Position numbers and translations under genes: made by a program | Part shown: one piece after another, positions 52,191 through 64,000 of the stretch | Position numbering within the stretch: position 1 is the first letter of the stretch | Layout of the letters: every line of letters begins with the position of its first letter | Assembly (NCBI RefSeq): GCF_037975245.1 | Contig: NC_092574.1 | Location: 10,873,213 to 10,937,212 of the forward strand | DNA: 64,000 bases | Source: Apostichopus japonicus | Lineage: Eukaryota; Echinodermata; Holothuroidea; Aspidochirotida; Stichopodidae | Reading direction: 5' to 3' | The notes under the pieces: model-generated | Told to the model about the DNA's origin: nothing | Database searches by the model: none | What the model saw: the letters and a program-made list of their open reading frames with translations, nothing else

Positions 52191-54389
52191 GTTGTTTTTT
52201 CGTGATTGGCGCCGTCCTCATAATCAAGTTTGCACGTTATTCCTTATCAACTATAATTAACGAATTTGGTGGTCATTAGTGCCTAAGTGAAATCTTTTCT
52301 GAGCAGCCGTTAACGGTCCATTACTCTAATAGAATGCTGTTACTTTTCATTACCGCACGGGGCCATACGGTGAACATTCGTGAATTATAGGGCAAGAGAA
52401 AACAACTCTCCAAATTCATTATGGTGTGACGGTTGCACGTATATTGCACGCTAAGCCGACACACACACGGGAATTCCCCCTCAGAATATTCATTTTAGGA
52501 AGTAAAGTATAGATTAAATTATTTTGCTCCCAAACTTCCGTTGAAGATAATGGAGGGTGAAAGTGGCGAGAAAGAATGGACTTGGCTAGCAAATTTACAG
52601 ACAAGACAGAAAATATTTCACGAATACTTTAATTTACTTTATGATAGGCCTATAGTTTTAATTATAGTAATTGGCTAACGTTTGAGAAATCCTTATATCG
52701 CCAGGCTAAGTTAAACCAGGAACTCTGTTCTAAGTATATAACGTCTATTGACGCAGAAGGAAACAATAACTACACTGTTAGGCCTACATACATCTTTCCA
52801 ATACAACGCGTATGTATAGCGAGACATCACCGCGGCTTACTAAATTGTTTCATATTTCAAAGAAATAGGGTCACACTGGAACAACCCGAACGCTTTAAGT
52901 TGATTATACCAAGCCATTCTTTCACAGCAGTTGTCAACACTGGTATCCGTTATTGTTTTATAAAACCATTTGAATCCTTGGTAGCCTTTGATAAATAGCT
53001 CCCCTCTGATCTGGTGAAACTGCATGTATCAAAATAGAAACTGTCTAGTACTTTATCTGAACTGCTTGTATTTCACCTTAGCAACAACTTAACAAGGTAT
53101 ATTACTGTACGGCAGCACATTTGACAACAGCCTACCACGTTGACGCACGTCTTTATATACAGATAGGCCTATATACCATTTCTCTTGTCAGTGTCTTTAT
53201 CTGGTTCATTATAGTAGGTTATATATGGTTTCATTCATTTTGGGACAGCCGACAGTGTTTATATCGTATTATCTTAACATCTATGTTCTAACTAAAGATG
53301 GTAGCAATTCGCAAGGCTTAATCTTTAGCCAATTCGCATAGTAACAACCAGGCTGCCTGCGCATTATAGGTAGTCTTTGGAAAACGACTCCTAAGCTAAG
53401 CCTACTTACCCAGATACTATATAGCACGTCATTATCAAGAAATGGCACGACGCATGTTTCGGTATGATTTTGTAAAGGTCTGTATAGGCCTAGCCTATAT
53501 GTTAAGGAAAACTTGACAAGTTACTTTCAGACCGTGCAAGCTGTAGCCTATCATAACAGTTGACAAAAATTAAAACAAATCACATGGAATAATTGGTACA
53601 ATGGCGTATGGGAAAGGAGGGTGTTGGTGATTGAGACAGAGGAGTTTCCGACAGGTGTCTGGCTTTCCCCACTTTTGTAGGTATATTCCTGTTGGTCATG
53701 AAGGTAAGCGAAAATTACAACCACTGGTTTAGAATGTTAAATTTCCCCTTCCCCGATCTACCTCCCTATCATGCATATCCCAATAACAGACCGAATCACC
53801 AAACACATTATTCACTACCGTACCCCCATTCTCGTAGCCCGACTGGGGGACGGGGATGTGCCTAATACATCACTCCTTAAATGGTTGTTGCCCCACTCTG
53901 AAATCTCCCCCCCCCCCTTTCTAGGCTCCTCCTCTTCTCCCTACCACGTCCTCTTACATTTGAGAACTTTCGTTAGCAGTACGACTCTACAATCTGATAC
54001 AAACCAGACAAGAAGAACTGTTATGATTCTCTCTGTATTGTATAGTACTGTTTCTGCGCACTTTATTTCTGATCGATGTTTGCGGTTATCAGAAGGAAAA
54101 AAAAGGGTTAGCGTTACGAATAAGTTTAGATAAAACCTGTGTGTTTCTCATTGAATTATAGCAATAAATTCCTTAGGCCCATGACATACATTCTCAATCA
54201 ATTAGTTTGGGGAAGGGAAGTAAAAAATATGTAACAGGTGAAAGCATACTTTCAGGCTGCAGTTAAAGCGACGTAGTGGATTGAAATTTTTACCTCAATT
54301 AAATTGATGAGGAGAAATATAACCTTGAAATAGTTCAAGTTGCTCAATGGATAGAGTAGAGTATAACCAGTAAACCAGGAAGAAAATTA

Positions 54390-54390
<1 letters not shown>

Positions 54391-54426
<36 letters not shown>

Positions 54427-54459
54427 AATGAAAATCGTAAATATATATATATATATATA
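54391..54459. repeat. Interrupted (AT)n array
   Basis: Three AT blocks separated by an AAATAT interruption and by GAAAATCGTAA. Confidence 0.85.
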
Positions 54460-55996
54460 AGCTATACATTCAAGCGTAGGCTGTTATAATAGCCTTGTTA
54501 TAAATAATAATTATTCCATTAATTCTTCAGTGTAGTGGATTAATACGTTGGTTGATATATTTATTGATTGGTTTCTTCCCAAGTCATGAAAGTGATCCGT
54601 TCATACTAACTATAGGCCTATACCAACAAAAGAAAAAAAGAAATCTGTTGAAATCCACTTTTACATATAAAATATGCAATACACACGATTTACATGCAAT
54701 ATATACACTGATTGCCCTATCCAGTTCTGTCCGGTTGCAAAAAGGCCAGTTGAGTTGCAGTGCTATACGGTTAAACCTTTCGTCGCCCGAAGGGAAGAGA
54801 GCGACTTCGGTGACGAATATTGATCTTGACTTGAACGTCGCGACAGTAGCGTGCCTTCGATTCCCGAAAGCACGAGAGGAAAAGTGATAGGACTGAAGCC
54901 TTGTCCCTATATTAGGTCAAATTAGATATTACACCCCTGGGAACAATTTACGAGCCATTGGTTACAGATGACAAGGGGTCGGTCAGAAACTAGCCTGCGT
55001 TTGAAAAGGCAACAAGCTGCAGAATGATTTAGCGGTGTGCCATCGATGATTTTTGTTTTTAGGGGGTTAGTCTAGTCTGTATATACACTGCGAAATCAGA
55101 CTATGCATGTTTAGTTAGTCGCATAGCATATAAACCTTCCGTTTCGCTTGTCTTGTTAGACATAAAGATGAAACTTTTATATCACGTCAGGGGAGAATTT
55201 TGCCGCGTCTGAAACAGTGCACGCGTGATGACGATTTGATAACCGTGTCCATTATAGGTCTAAGAATGCCGAGGCACCGATAACAACAAAAAAACACACA
55301 TGTGGATGAGTGGTATTAGTCGTGTAACGGCCTCAAACTATCGATTTAACAGATACTTTACTTAATACTAAATGTTAACGCATTAGCAACTTGCTACGCT
55401 TGAGCTACGAAATTTGACAGATTCCATTCTCTGCCAAGTATCTAATATTTTCCCTCTGTCCTGTTATTAAACGTTCTCTGTATACCTAGAAGTCATTTTT
55501 CTTCTGTACAAACGTTTTCATCAGTCGCTTCTAGGGTTTGGTATATGCTTAGTCAAACCGCGCTATATATAACGTGTTAGACGACCTTGTATCACGCATC
55601 GTCTCGTCCACACTGTCTCTCGCGAAGCTACAGTTCTTGGCGGAGGAGCTATATGTATATGCCCTTGATGTATTGTAGATGCGTCGTGATTTCCTTAAGT
55701 AGGCCTTCCGCACTTTCAGCCGCCTTGAACTTTGAAAGAATTTTGTCTATCTATCTCTCTCTCGCTTTTTTTCCTTCTGTTTTATATTGTTGTTAAGTCT
55801 TTCAATGTATCTACTGAACTAACTTTGGACGCATATAAAAGGGTTGTAGATTTATACAAGAGAGTACATGGGATCTATATAGCGGGTTTCGTTTAAGTGA
55901 ACAATTTTGAAAATTTGAACAATTGTGTATATATTTGAAATTTCAAAACATCCTCTTTCCGTGCACCCGTGTCAATAATATATCATAAACATTAAT

Positions 55997-56099
<103 letters not shown>

Positions 56100-56304
56100 C
56101 ATAATGTATGAATACCTATCTGAATTAACAATATCCGTTCTTTCAAAACGCGGCGTCGTTTAAGGCTGTACGTAAACTGGTAATTTGTTTAAATCTAAAC
56201 TGTGTCTAGAAAGAGAGTGAAAGAGAAAAATAGAAAAACAAAAGAAGGAAAATGTGTGGGCGTCGAGGTTAATTATAGTACTTTTTCATAAGTTGTGTAA
56301 ATGT

Positions 56305-56325
56305 CACACACACACACACACACAC
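56305..56325 (+). repeat. (CA)n microsatellite
   Basis: About ten CA units. Confidence 0.9.
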
Positions 56326-59136
56326 TTGACTTAAATTGTCCGTCTTCTATAAGACGAGTAATTTATAAAACTGTGTTGTTCTGTCTCTTCCTCATGTTTA
56401 TTATCTTAACAACATTTACTCGAAAAGTAAAGAAGACTAATAAGGGGGAAAAAAACGAAAAGCAAATTCAATAAAGAGGACTATATTGTATCAGTATATA
56501 TACTGTAGTCTTCTGTTACGTCATAGTTAAATGTGACGTCACACTAAACATACAAAGCGGTCCCTTCAAACTATATGATTTCTATAGATTTTTTTTTCTT
56601 TCTCTATGTGTAACGTATAAGATCGTATGACGTCAAACTATCGTCCGGGAATGTTTCTGCCTTCGATGTCATTCGCGAAATTCCGTGGTTGCCCAAGTCG
56701 CAGTCGCCATACTGTCAACAAACTTGTATCAACGTATAGTAACTAACATATCTAATTGCTCCGATAAAGCTACGCCCTATATTTTCTTTAACGAGCTAAA
56801 GTAAACAGTGTGTAGGAGGGGCAGAAAAAGCAGGTTTGTGTAAAACACAAAAATTTACGCAACTGGAGTACATCCGATCGATCAGGCATTTACTTTAGTT
56901 GTGAAAACAGTCGTAAAAGCAAGGAAGATACGACACATCCAAATATAGACAGGCTAAATTGGTATTAACAGGCTTATCTCTCAGTAAGCTAATTACAATC
57001 TTTGCTGGTCTATCACACGGAACAACGGTGTATGCAGCACTGCGATAAACACCCTCTTAACCTTAAACAGGGATTCCCTTAACGACCCCCTCCCCTCATC
57101 CCCATCCTATCCCATTCCAGTAATCATATTGATTTGGGCAAGTTATATGTACCGACTGTTTCATTGTGTATTAATTATGTAAACAAAGTCTAATTTTATC
57201 AGAAAGGAATGTACTTTTTGCATCGATTCAACGGTATTGTTACAAATCTTGCACAGAAATCATTTATAGATCAAATTCATTTTGATGAAAAGGCTCGACA
57301 TGTTTGATAAGGCTAGGAGGATCCTAACCTTTTGCTTACCAAACTACTGTATAGTTGCAAATATGATGCAATTGATATTACTTTGTTAATGTAGGGCATC
57401 AATGATAAAGCTGTTATGATTCAATTAGCGAGTACCGAGTAGCAATTCCAATCAAATTTGTCTTCTATTGACCATTCAGCCTTTCCATCACCGGACCTCA
57501 AAACTCAAAGCGAGTACACATTCGAACAGCAACACATTTTGTAAGTGACATTTGACATGAAAGAGTGACCGTTTTCAGCTATAAGAGCCTGCATTGTTAA
57601 AGTATCTAATGCATTGTTAAGATCTTGTTATAAATGTAGCAATGTTGAAATAATAATACAAGAAATGTCAGATTTGAACAATTATAATGTTGCATGTAAC
57701 ATTTCATATAGAAAAGCATCATGGAATCCAAAAGAGTACGTTGCGAGATTTTTTCACTCTAAGAAAAGTATTCAATTTCCGTTTCCATTTGTTAAATGCA
57801 AGTTTTAAATCACACGAGGGGCTTAGCCTTTAAACATACATTGTCAAATGGGAGAACCTGTATTGTCGTTCGTGCTACAGATACTTGAAAATCTCGCTTC
57901 TAGTGACGTAATAGCGTTGTGCAAATTACGTTCGAGTGGCTTGCCAAACATGGACTATGTTATTACATTATAGAGAAGAGTTGTTTCCACCGATGGATCC
58001 ATTCATTCGAAATCACTGCCTTTGTTAGGAAAAAGAATCGTTGAGGACTATTGGTAATAAAAGAGACAAGATGGGACAGAAAAAGCATTTCGCGTTCCAT
58101 GAAACCTATGCCTTTCATAAGAATTACCAACTGTTTACAGTCTTTCATTTTTGAAGGAAAAAAAAAAACATTACAGGTTAATAAAAATTGCATGTTTAAG
58201 GCATTTTGTTTGTTTGAATACCAGCCATTAGTAACATTAATTAGGTGTCATAATATATCGATGATCGATAAGTAAACAAGTTCGTTGGGTAGGAGGAACT
58301 TATTAAGGTAATGTGGATTGGTTTGATGACAAAACTCATCGAAGTCTTATGCATATTAACAAGCATACAGGTCACATGATTGGCGGATTGGACATGTATT
58401 GCCATGATATGTTTGTTTCAATTAACTATATGTATATTACCTGCTAACGGCGTAAAATTGTGTTCGATTTGATTGCTTGTTTGATTTTTCTATTGAGCAA
58501 CTGGAAGGTAGGCTATGCTGAAAAGGGAAGCAAAATGAAAACCATATTGATGTTACAATATCCTTACAATTTCAGTGATTAGTATAACGTAACTCATTTT
58601 GTTGTTGTCATCATCATAATGCTACGAACATACCCAAAAAAATGTGGGGCGGGGGGGGGGGAGGGGGTTGTAAAATAAGTGAATACTTTTCAAACAGAAA
58701 ACAATCTGTTGACCTATATTTTGTTTTGGACCATTTGAAGATTTCTAGCAAATCTTATGTCAGTATGTTTAAGACCACCTTGTACACACAGTAACGTTCC
58801 ATATTGTAGAGAAAACGAGGTTCCTATACCTCAAAATCAGCACGGATCTATCTATATACCGAGTGCCTCAGCACACTCAACATGTCACTAGAATGATGAA
58901 GCTACCAACTGCGCCTATATGGTTGTAAACGCTACAGTGGCCTACATGCAGACAATCACACACAATCATAGACTAGTATACACAATACACCTCCCCAGAC
59001 ATGGTTTTACTTCTTAACAACCATAACAAAATGCTTAGAATATATATACACTTGTAAGGCTGTCCCAGTAAGTAAATAAACCAAGTGCGAAGAGAAAACA
59101 GAAAATGGTTGATCATCGCCGAAGACCAAAAGAGGA

Positions 59137-59175
<39 letters not shown>

Positions 59176-59250
59176 GCCTATGTATATATGTATATATATA
59201 TATTTATATATATATCCTATATATATAGCCTATGTATATATGTATGTATG

Positions 59251-59286
<36 letters not shown>

Positions 59287-59290
59287 TATA
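59137..59290. repeat. Compound (AT)n array with TAGCCTATG spacers
   Basis: AT blocks alternate with TATAGCCTATGTATATATG, which occurs twice about 50 bp apart, so a longer tandem unit overlies the dinucleotide repeat. Confidence 0.9.
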
Positions 59291-60885
59291 CGCACATATA
59301 TATCTGGTAAACTGGAAAGTATTCATGTTGAATACTTACAACATATATGTTTACCGGTCACAAAGGGTTGGGGAACCCCTCAGCTCTTTCACCCACCCCT
59401 CAGCTGCGACGACTTGTTATCTTGTTTTCAGATAAAATATGGTAAACTTGAAAGTAGGCATCGTTGTGAATTATGTAACGCCAACAATTGTTCGGCACTG
59501 TAGCTATGCGTATACTGAAGAGTCCTTTGTTCAACTCAAGCACTATCTATACTTCTGTTGCATCCCACTAACGTGTGTGCCCACCACCGAACTTAACGTG
59601 CAGTAGTGGGGCTGCAGCATTGTGTGACAAACACGTGCAACAAACGTACATTTAGCTACCATGATACTGTTTTAGTACACATATGTATACTGTAACGTTT
59701 GTGGTGACATTCTCCAATTATAAATAGCAGGCCGATAGTCTGTTGCTATATATAATGCACGTGCGACGTACATACGTCACACGAAATGATTCTGCAGGTA
59801 TATAGCCCACTATATTCGCATCTCAAGGTAGCAGTCGCGTTTGTTGGACTATCTAAAGCCACTCACTACTTCCCTGGCGTGCGTATCATAACCTAGTGAC
59901 ATTCATTGCGTGTCTATATTTCTTGGTTGGGATTCCCTCGCGAAGAGCTCCCTGCGTGGTTTCCATTTTATACCGTGAAGACATCAACAATTGACTGTCG
60001 TAAACTGACAAAGGTCAAAAGCTCGACTTGGGTCGAACTTCGAGGAGGGTAACAACTACTTTTTCGACTTGGTGTGATCCTAGAGATACCCATCCATCAT
60101 CAGAGCTCCTAAAACAAAACTAGGTTTCACAAACTTTTGTGCAGTCTTCTTTTACATCTGGAATTCTTCTCCCTCGTGTGCGTCATTGTGTGTATGTATG
60201 TGTCTGTGTGTACTATTCTGTCATTAAAAAAAAAATGTACGGCCGTTCCTCTCTTTTTACTATTCCTCCTCTGATCATTCACGCGTATCGGTTGCGCAGA
60301 GAATGGGAAAGAGGCAAAAAACAAGTACACGTGACCCGCGCAGAGGATGAACTTGGCTATCTCGTCCGTATCATGCATGACAAACACGTTGAATTCTCCG
60401 ATCATGGTTGCTTTATAGAGCTTATCTATATTAAATGAGCTATACCAATATGTATAACATTAACTCGTGTGATGTGTTGTAACTCGTGTGTCATTTAAAA
60501 TATGGATAATAAAGACCGCAGACACCCGAATATGATCATGGACGAGGTCTTACGATGAACAAAACAATTTTTTTTAAAGGTGAAGAAAAACTGAATGGAA
60601 ATAAAAAAATCTATAATTGCATTAAATGAAGCCGATCCTTTGTTGCCAGATGGAGTACGTAGGGCTAAATCATTTTAAATTAAAGTTAGAAGAATGTGGG
60701 AATATAATGTTGATGCGCGCCGTGCAGGGAGACAATATCTAACTTCCACGCCACATCTGCTTCATTGTGTTTACATGTATCATGAAAATACAGAATGGAT
60801 GTATGCTTCCGTTGAAAGATGATTACTTAATAACGAACCTATACTGCGTCTCCATACTCATTAACTCGGAGTATGTCTCAGATGA

Positions 60886-61262
60886 TGCAGAATTGATGCA
60901 TACTTTCTTTGGAGATGAATACTTCACTAACATACTGAATGTTTCACGATGCAAGTGAAAGTATTGTTAGACGTTACAGAATTGGTGCATACTTTCTTTG
61001 GAGATGAATACTTCACTAACATACTGAATGTTTCACGATGCAAGTGAAAGTATTGTTAGACGTTACAGAATTGGTGCATACTTTCTTTGGAGATGAATAC
61101 TTCACTAACATACTGAATGTTTCACGATGCAAGTGAAAGTATTGTTAGACGTTACAGAATTGGTGCATACTTTCTTTGGAGATGAATACTTCACTAACAT
61201 ACTGAATGTTTCACGATGCAAGTGAGAGTATTGTTAAACGTTGCAGAATTGATACATAACTA
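60886..61262 (+). repeat. 89 bp tandem repeat, about 4.2 copies
   Basis: TACTTTCTTTGG recurs at 60901, 60990, 61079 and 61168, exactly every 89 bases, with almost no divergence. The last partial copy (from about 61230) has several substitutions. The array ends about 150 bp before FGF exon 2. Confidence 0.95.
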
Positions 61263-61412
61263 GGGATGAATAGCTAAAATATGTCTTTGAGTTCTCATAA
61301 ATGTTCAGTATACGAGTATTTATCAGATGATGCATTTAACATTTTCAGAAAACAATTGAACCTTTTCCTTTATCTTTTAAAGATATTTAACGTTTTCTCT
61401 CTTTCATCACAG

Positions 61413-61519
61413 CTCTGTTGTCGTTTGTTGCTTACCGACGGGGTTTCATTCGGATTTATGGAGAAATCGCGGGACGATTCATCTGTATGAATAACCAAAC
61501 GGGAGAAGTTTATTCAGCT
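61413..61519 (+). CDS. fgf: FGF-family secreted growth factor, coding exon 2
   Basis: This 107-base exon lies between a pyrimidine-rich acceptor (CTTTCATCACAG) and a GTACGT donor. Vertebrate FGF middle exons are about this size (near 104 bases). It opens with two bases that complete the phase 1 codon from exon 1 (A+CT, Thr245) and ends in phase 0. It encodes residues 246-280. The part GFIRIYGEIAGRFICMN matches the FGF core pattern hydrophobic-x-I-x-G-x-x-[SA]-x-x-[FY]-[LI]-x-M-N, and it is followed by a G-x-V-Y-S turn. The exon has no ATG-initiated long frame of its own; the overlapping frame beginning near 61281 is a shadow. The exon lies about 150 bp downstream of an 89 bp tandem repeat. 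The main support is joint: sequence pattern, length, splice sites and phase all agree with exons 1 and 3. Confidence 0.87.
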
Positions 61520-62517
61520 GTACGTATTTACATAATATATTTAGTTATGAGTAAAGCAGTGTATGAGGCATATACATCATGAATATTTATAGTTGCATTT
61601 CATCAATATTTCAAGCTTCATTCATATTCTGAAAGCCGTCTATGCAGAGTTGATTTTAGTGTTCTCACTTTATAATATTAATGTCGTTTTGTTTGCGCTC
61701 TCTTTTCGCGGAAAGATTGACATCAATTTAAATCTCAGGGCATGAAACTACGACATAATGGGTTTTCGTTTATTTCTTTGTTAGTGATTTTCTAGGGAAA
61801 AGATGTTTACGATGGTTATAAATAATAGTAATGGTGGGCCACAAACATAAGTAAGGAATATAGAGTGATCACCTATCAGAATAACTATACCGCTTAACAT
61901 ATTGTATTGTGTGTTGTAAATGTGTAAATAACTTACACTGTGAATGGTTCAATTTTTCTTATTGACATACACTGTTATTAATTAGTAGTCCAGTCCATAA
62001 TGCGTGAAAGCAAGTTTTTATCAATCATGTCGGACCAAGACGTATTTAATATTTCCTAAATGTTTGACTGTTGCACTGCGATGGCAAAGTTTTCCTCCAA
62101 AAAATATGGTTAATTTAATTTAAACACAATATTCACATTTTTGTGATTGGTTTTGGAATTGTTGCTACACTGTAATCCTTTTCTTTGGTTTTGTACATTA
62201 CTTGTCAATTTTAATGTAATCGTTGGACATGATAAGCTGGGCTTAGCCATTAGAGATGTAAATGAATGCTTAGTTGATGTCATTTTCAAAGAGCAAGGCA
62301 GACTTTATTTTAGGCTTTGTCTGATAGAATTTGGGTATAATTTATAATCATATTTTTTCTTTGGTTATTTGCTTTCATGTACATAGGCATAATAGTTTAA
62401 AGCTGTTAAATGCATTGAGTCAAGTTATCGCTTGTACCACTAACATTTCAGATCGTGAATTGATTTTCCCTTCATTAATGTGGCAATGTTCTTTTTTCTC
62501 TTTTCATCTTCTTATAG
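61520..62517 (+). other. fgf: FGF intron 2 (998 bp, phase 0)
   Basis: This is the inferred short intron between FGF exons 2 and 3. It begins GTACGT and ends with a T/C-rich tract followed by TATAG. It is AT-rich with no repeat array. The open frame at 62147-62347 shows no family resemblance and I treat it as chance. Confidence 0.8.
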
Positions 62518-62733
62518 GAACATTCAAATAAAGAATGTATTTTCCACGAGAAGGCACAACCTCTTAACCTGATGTATACTTACTCACTGATTCACTCGCC
62601 GAATATCCCATCAGTCGAATGGTACCTTGGTATTTCAAAGAAAGGCGAGGTTAAGAATGGACGGCGTGTCAGGAGTGTCTTAAAGATTGCACACTTTCTG
62701 CCTGCATATCCACCAGAGGAGATTGTCTGCTGA
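62518..62733 (+). CDS. fgf: FGF-family secreted growth factor, coding exon 3 (terminal)
   Basis: This terminal coding exon follows an acceptor at 62516-62517 (CATCTTCTTATAG) in phase 0 and runs to TGA at 62731-62733. It encodes residues 281-351. It holds the FGF signature cysteine block KECIFHEK (Cys287, Glu291), a variant of the family YNTY motif (MYTY, 299-302), the strand WYLGISKKG (315-323), the basic heparin-binding loop KNGRRVRSVLK (326-336) and the near-invariant AHFLP (338-342). The protein stops nine residues after AHFLP with a C-terminal Cys351. Against the PROSITE-style FGF signature it deviates at two points: Val277 stands where Leu/Ile/Met is usual, and the tyrosine after the Cys block is displaced. 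This is therefore a divergent but structurally complete FGF core with no frameshift or stop. Confidence 0.9.
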   Translation, partial: EHSNKECIFHEKAQPLNLMYTYSLIHSPNIPSVEWYLGISKKGEVKNGRRVRSVLKIAHFLPAYPPEEIVC

Positions 62734-62879
62734 CGAAGAAAACGGATGAAATGGAGACTAGTAAGCAACATAATCACTCGGGCACACAACTGTGTCTATG
62801 CTTGATTGCTAATCACACCAAAGATGTCAAGAGCACGAGGAGCAGTTAAATATCACATCGCACTCACTTTCCCTTTCCC

Positions 62880-63005
62880 TGAGATCTCTTTCACTCTCTC
62901 TCTCCCTTCCTATCTTTCTCTATCCCCCTCCCATCCCCCACTCCACCTCTCACTCCCACTTTCTACCCCCCTCTCACTCCCACTTTCTATCTCTCTCCCT
63001 CACTC
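62880..63005 (+). repeat. CT-rich polypyrimidine tract
   Basis: Degenerate CTCTCTC and CTCACTCCCACTTTCTA repeats lie in the putative FGF 3' UTR. The latter block occurs twice. Confidence 0.8.
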
Positions 63006-63366
63006 TTGAATGCTCGTCGATTATATATCTTTTGACAAAATCAACAACTCAACAACAGTTTTATTATGAAAGGAGACATCAGAGGGAAGAAAAAAGGAGA
63101 CGATTTTCAACAGCATCGTGAGCGGAGCGAAAACCAGACACAACATGGAAAACTTTCAAAGTCAGGAAGCAGTTGATTCTTTTTTTTTTTTTTCTTATCT
63201 ATTTGATATCGTCAGCACTTGAAGCTTCTCGTTGTGCTATTGTTATTTGCATAATTGTGCATATATTTGGCGATTACAAAAAAAAAAATAGCTCTATATT
63301 TTGCAAATGTTTTCTTCGTTTTAAAACTTAAAGTCATTCGACTTTTGTTGTCGAAGAATATCAGTC

Positions 63367-63372
63367 AATAAA
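63367..63372 (+). promoter_or_regulatory. Candidate polyadenylation signal for the FGF transcript
   Basis: A canonical AATAAA lies 634 bases after the FGF stop codon. The intervening 3' UTR candidate includes a long CT-rich tract (about 62880-63005). I checked no downstream GU-rich element, so the end of the transcript is a guess. Confidence 0.35.
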
Positions 63373-64000
63373 GCTCAGCAACAGTAACCAAGTTGTTACA
63401 ATGTATATTGTAAAATCATAAAACTTTCTTGAGCAATCGTCTTCAATCAAAATCAGTTTAAAAGAGAGGTCATTATGAAGAGAGAAAGAAAAAGCTGAGT
63501 CATTTAAGAACTTAACTTTGATCAGCAAACGAAGCTTATATTATATTTTATGGGAACATGAACAAAATTGTTTCATTGAGTTTTGTCAAAAAGAAAAAGA
63601 AGTTTCTAATTAGAAATGTACACAACAGTAATTTTTTTTGCATCACATTGTAATTTTGAAACTACGTATTCACGATCTAACTTAAGTTTCCATTACTGCC
63701 TATATATCTTTATGGTGCTGAAAAAGCAGAGGATCGAAAGTTACGTATATTGCATTCGGTGATGAAACTTTCGCTGATCATACGAAAGCGCGATCCTCAA
63801 CAAAAATAGTGCATCGATACTGTTTCTTTCATAAAAATGACATGTGAAAAAAACAATACATTGACAGCGGAAGTGCGTAGAAACAAGTTCTAAATGTGGC
63901 AATTTTGTACAATGTGTAATAGCTGGCCACGAATGGGGACACTTCACATCGTCTGTGCATAATAGCGCTGCCAATTCGGTCCTAACAGTGCCGCCGTAGA

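Larger units (their letters stand above)
62734..64000 (+). other. FGF 3' UTR candidate and downstream flank
   Basis: From the stop codon to about 63.4 kb this is probably FGF 3' UTR, with the CT-rich tract and an AATAAA. Beyond that I see AT-rich sequence and no gene. The frame at 63741-63974 on the - strand is unrecognised. Confidence 0.4.

Noticed and set aside
57614-57808. 64-codon + frame with protein-like composition
   Set aside because: No ATG-based start in good context was confirmed, there is no recognisable pattern, and the length is within chance.
61281-61490. 69-codon frame overlapping FGF exon 2
   Set aside because: It is in a different frame from the FGF exon, crosses the acceptor and shows no family resemblance.

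Overview
The window is animal (metazoan) nuclear DNA. It is AT-rich and gene-poor, carries GT-AG introns, and is full of microsatellites, minisatellites and small transposon remnants. The decisive evidence is a three-exon fibroblast growth factor (FGF) gene on the + strand; FGFs of this secreted type are an animal family. The compact coding exons, long intron and dense simple repeats suit a marine invertebrate. An echinoderm or another invertebrate deuterostome is a guess, and nothing in the sequence settles the phylum.

Layout. From 1 to about 32.9 kb I recognise no complete gene. This part holds a short open frame cut by the left edge, many low-complexity tracts, five minisatellites (13.86, 18.35, 22.3-23.2, 24.87-25.09 kb and, a little further on, 35.16-35.56 kb), the 3' end of a LINE-type retrotransposon (19.84-20.00 kb), a 339 bp inverted-repeat element (25.70-26.04 kb) and a second inverted-repeat cluster (32.07-32.54 kb). 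At 32,980-33,357 on the - strand lies a likely first coding exon. It has a mitochondrial-type N-terminus, a YY1/TISU-like start context and a GTAGGT donor. Its later exons would lie to the left and were not found.

The right half, 37.6-63.4 kb, is dominated by the FGF gene. A candidate promoter (NRF1-type palindrome, inverted CCAAT box, TATA-like box) sits at 37.59-37.65 kb. Exon 1 (38,616-39,348) encodes the signal peptide, a long Ser/Lys/Arg-rich pro-region, two furin-like sites and the start of the beta-trefoil core. Intron 1 is about 22 kb and carries nine or so (AT)n arrays, a palindromic RFX X-box and an 89 bp tandem repeat. Exon 2 (61,413-61,519) and exon 3 (62,518-62,733) complete a predicted 351-residue protein. 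The intron phases (1, then 0) match across all three exons, which is strong internal support for the model.

Two gene starts face away from each other: the putative mitochondrial gene runs left from 33.36 kb and the FGF gene runs right from about 37.6 kb. About 4 kb of repeat-bearing intergenic DNA lies between them. No operons, CRISPR arrays, rRNA or tRNA genes were recognised.
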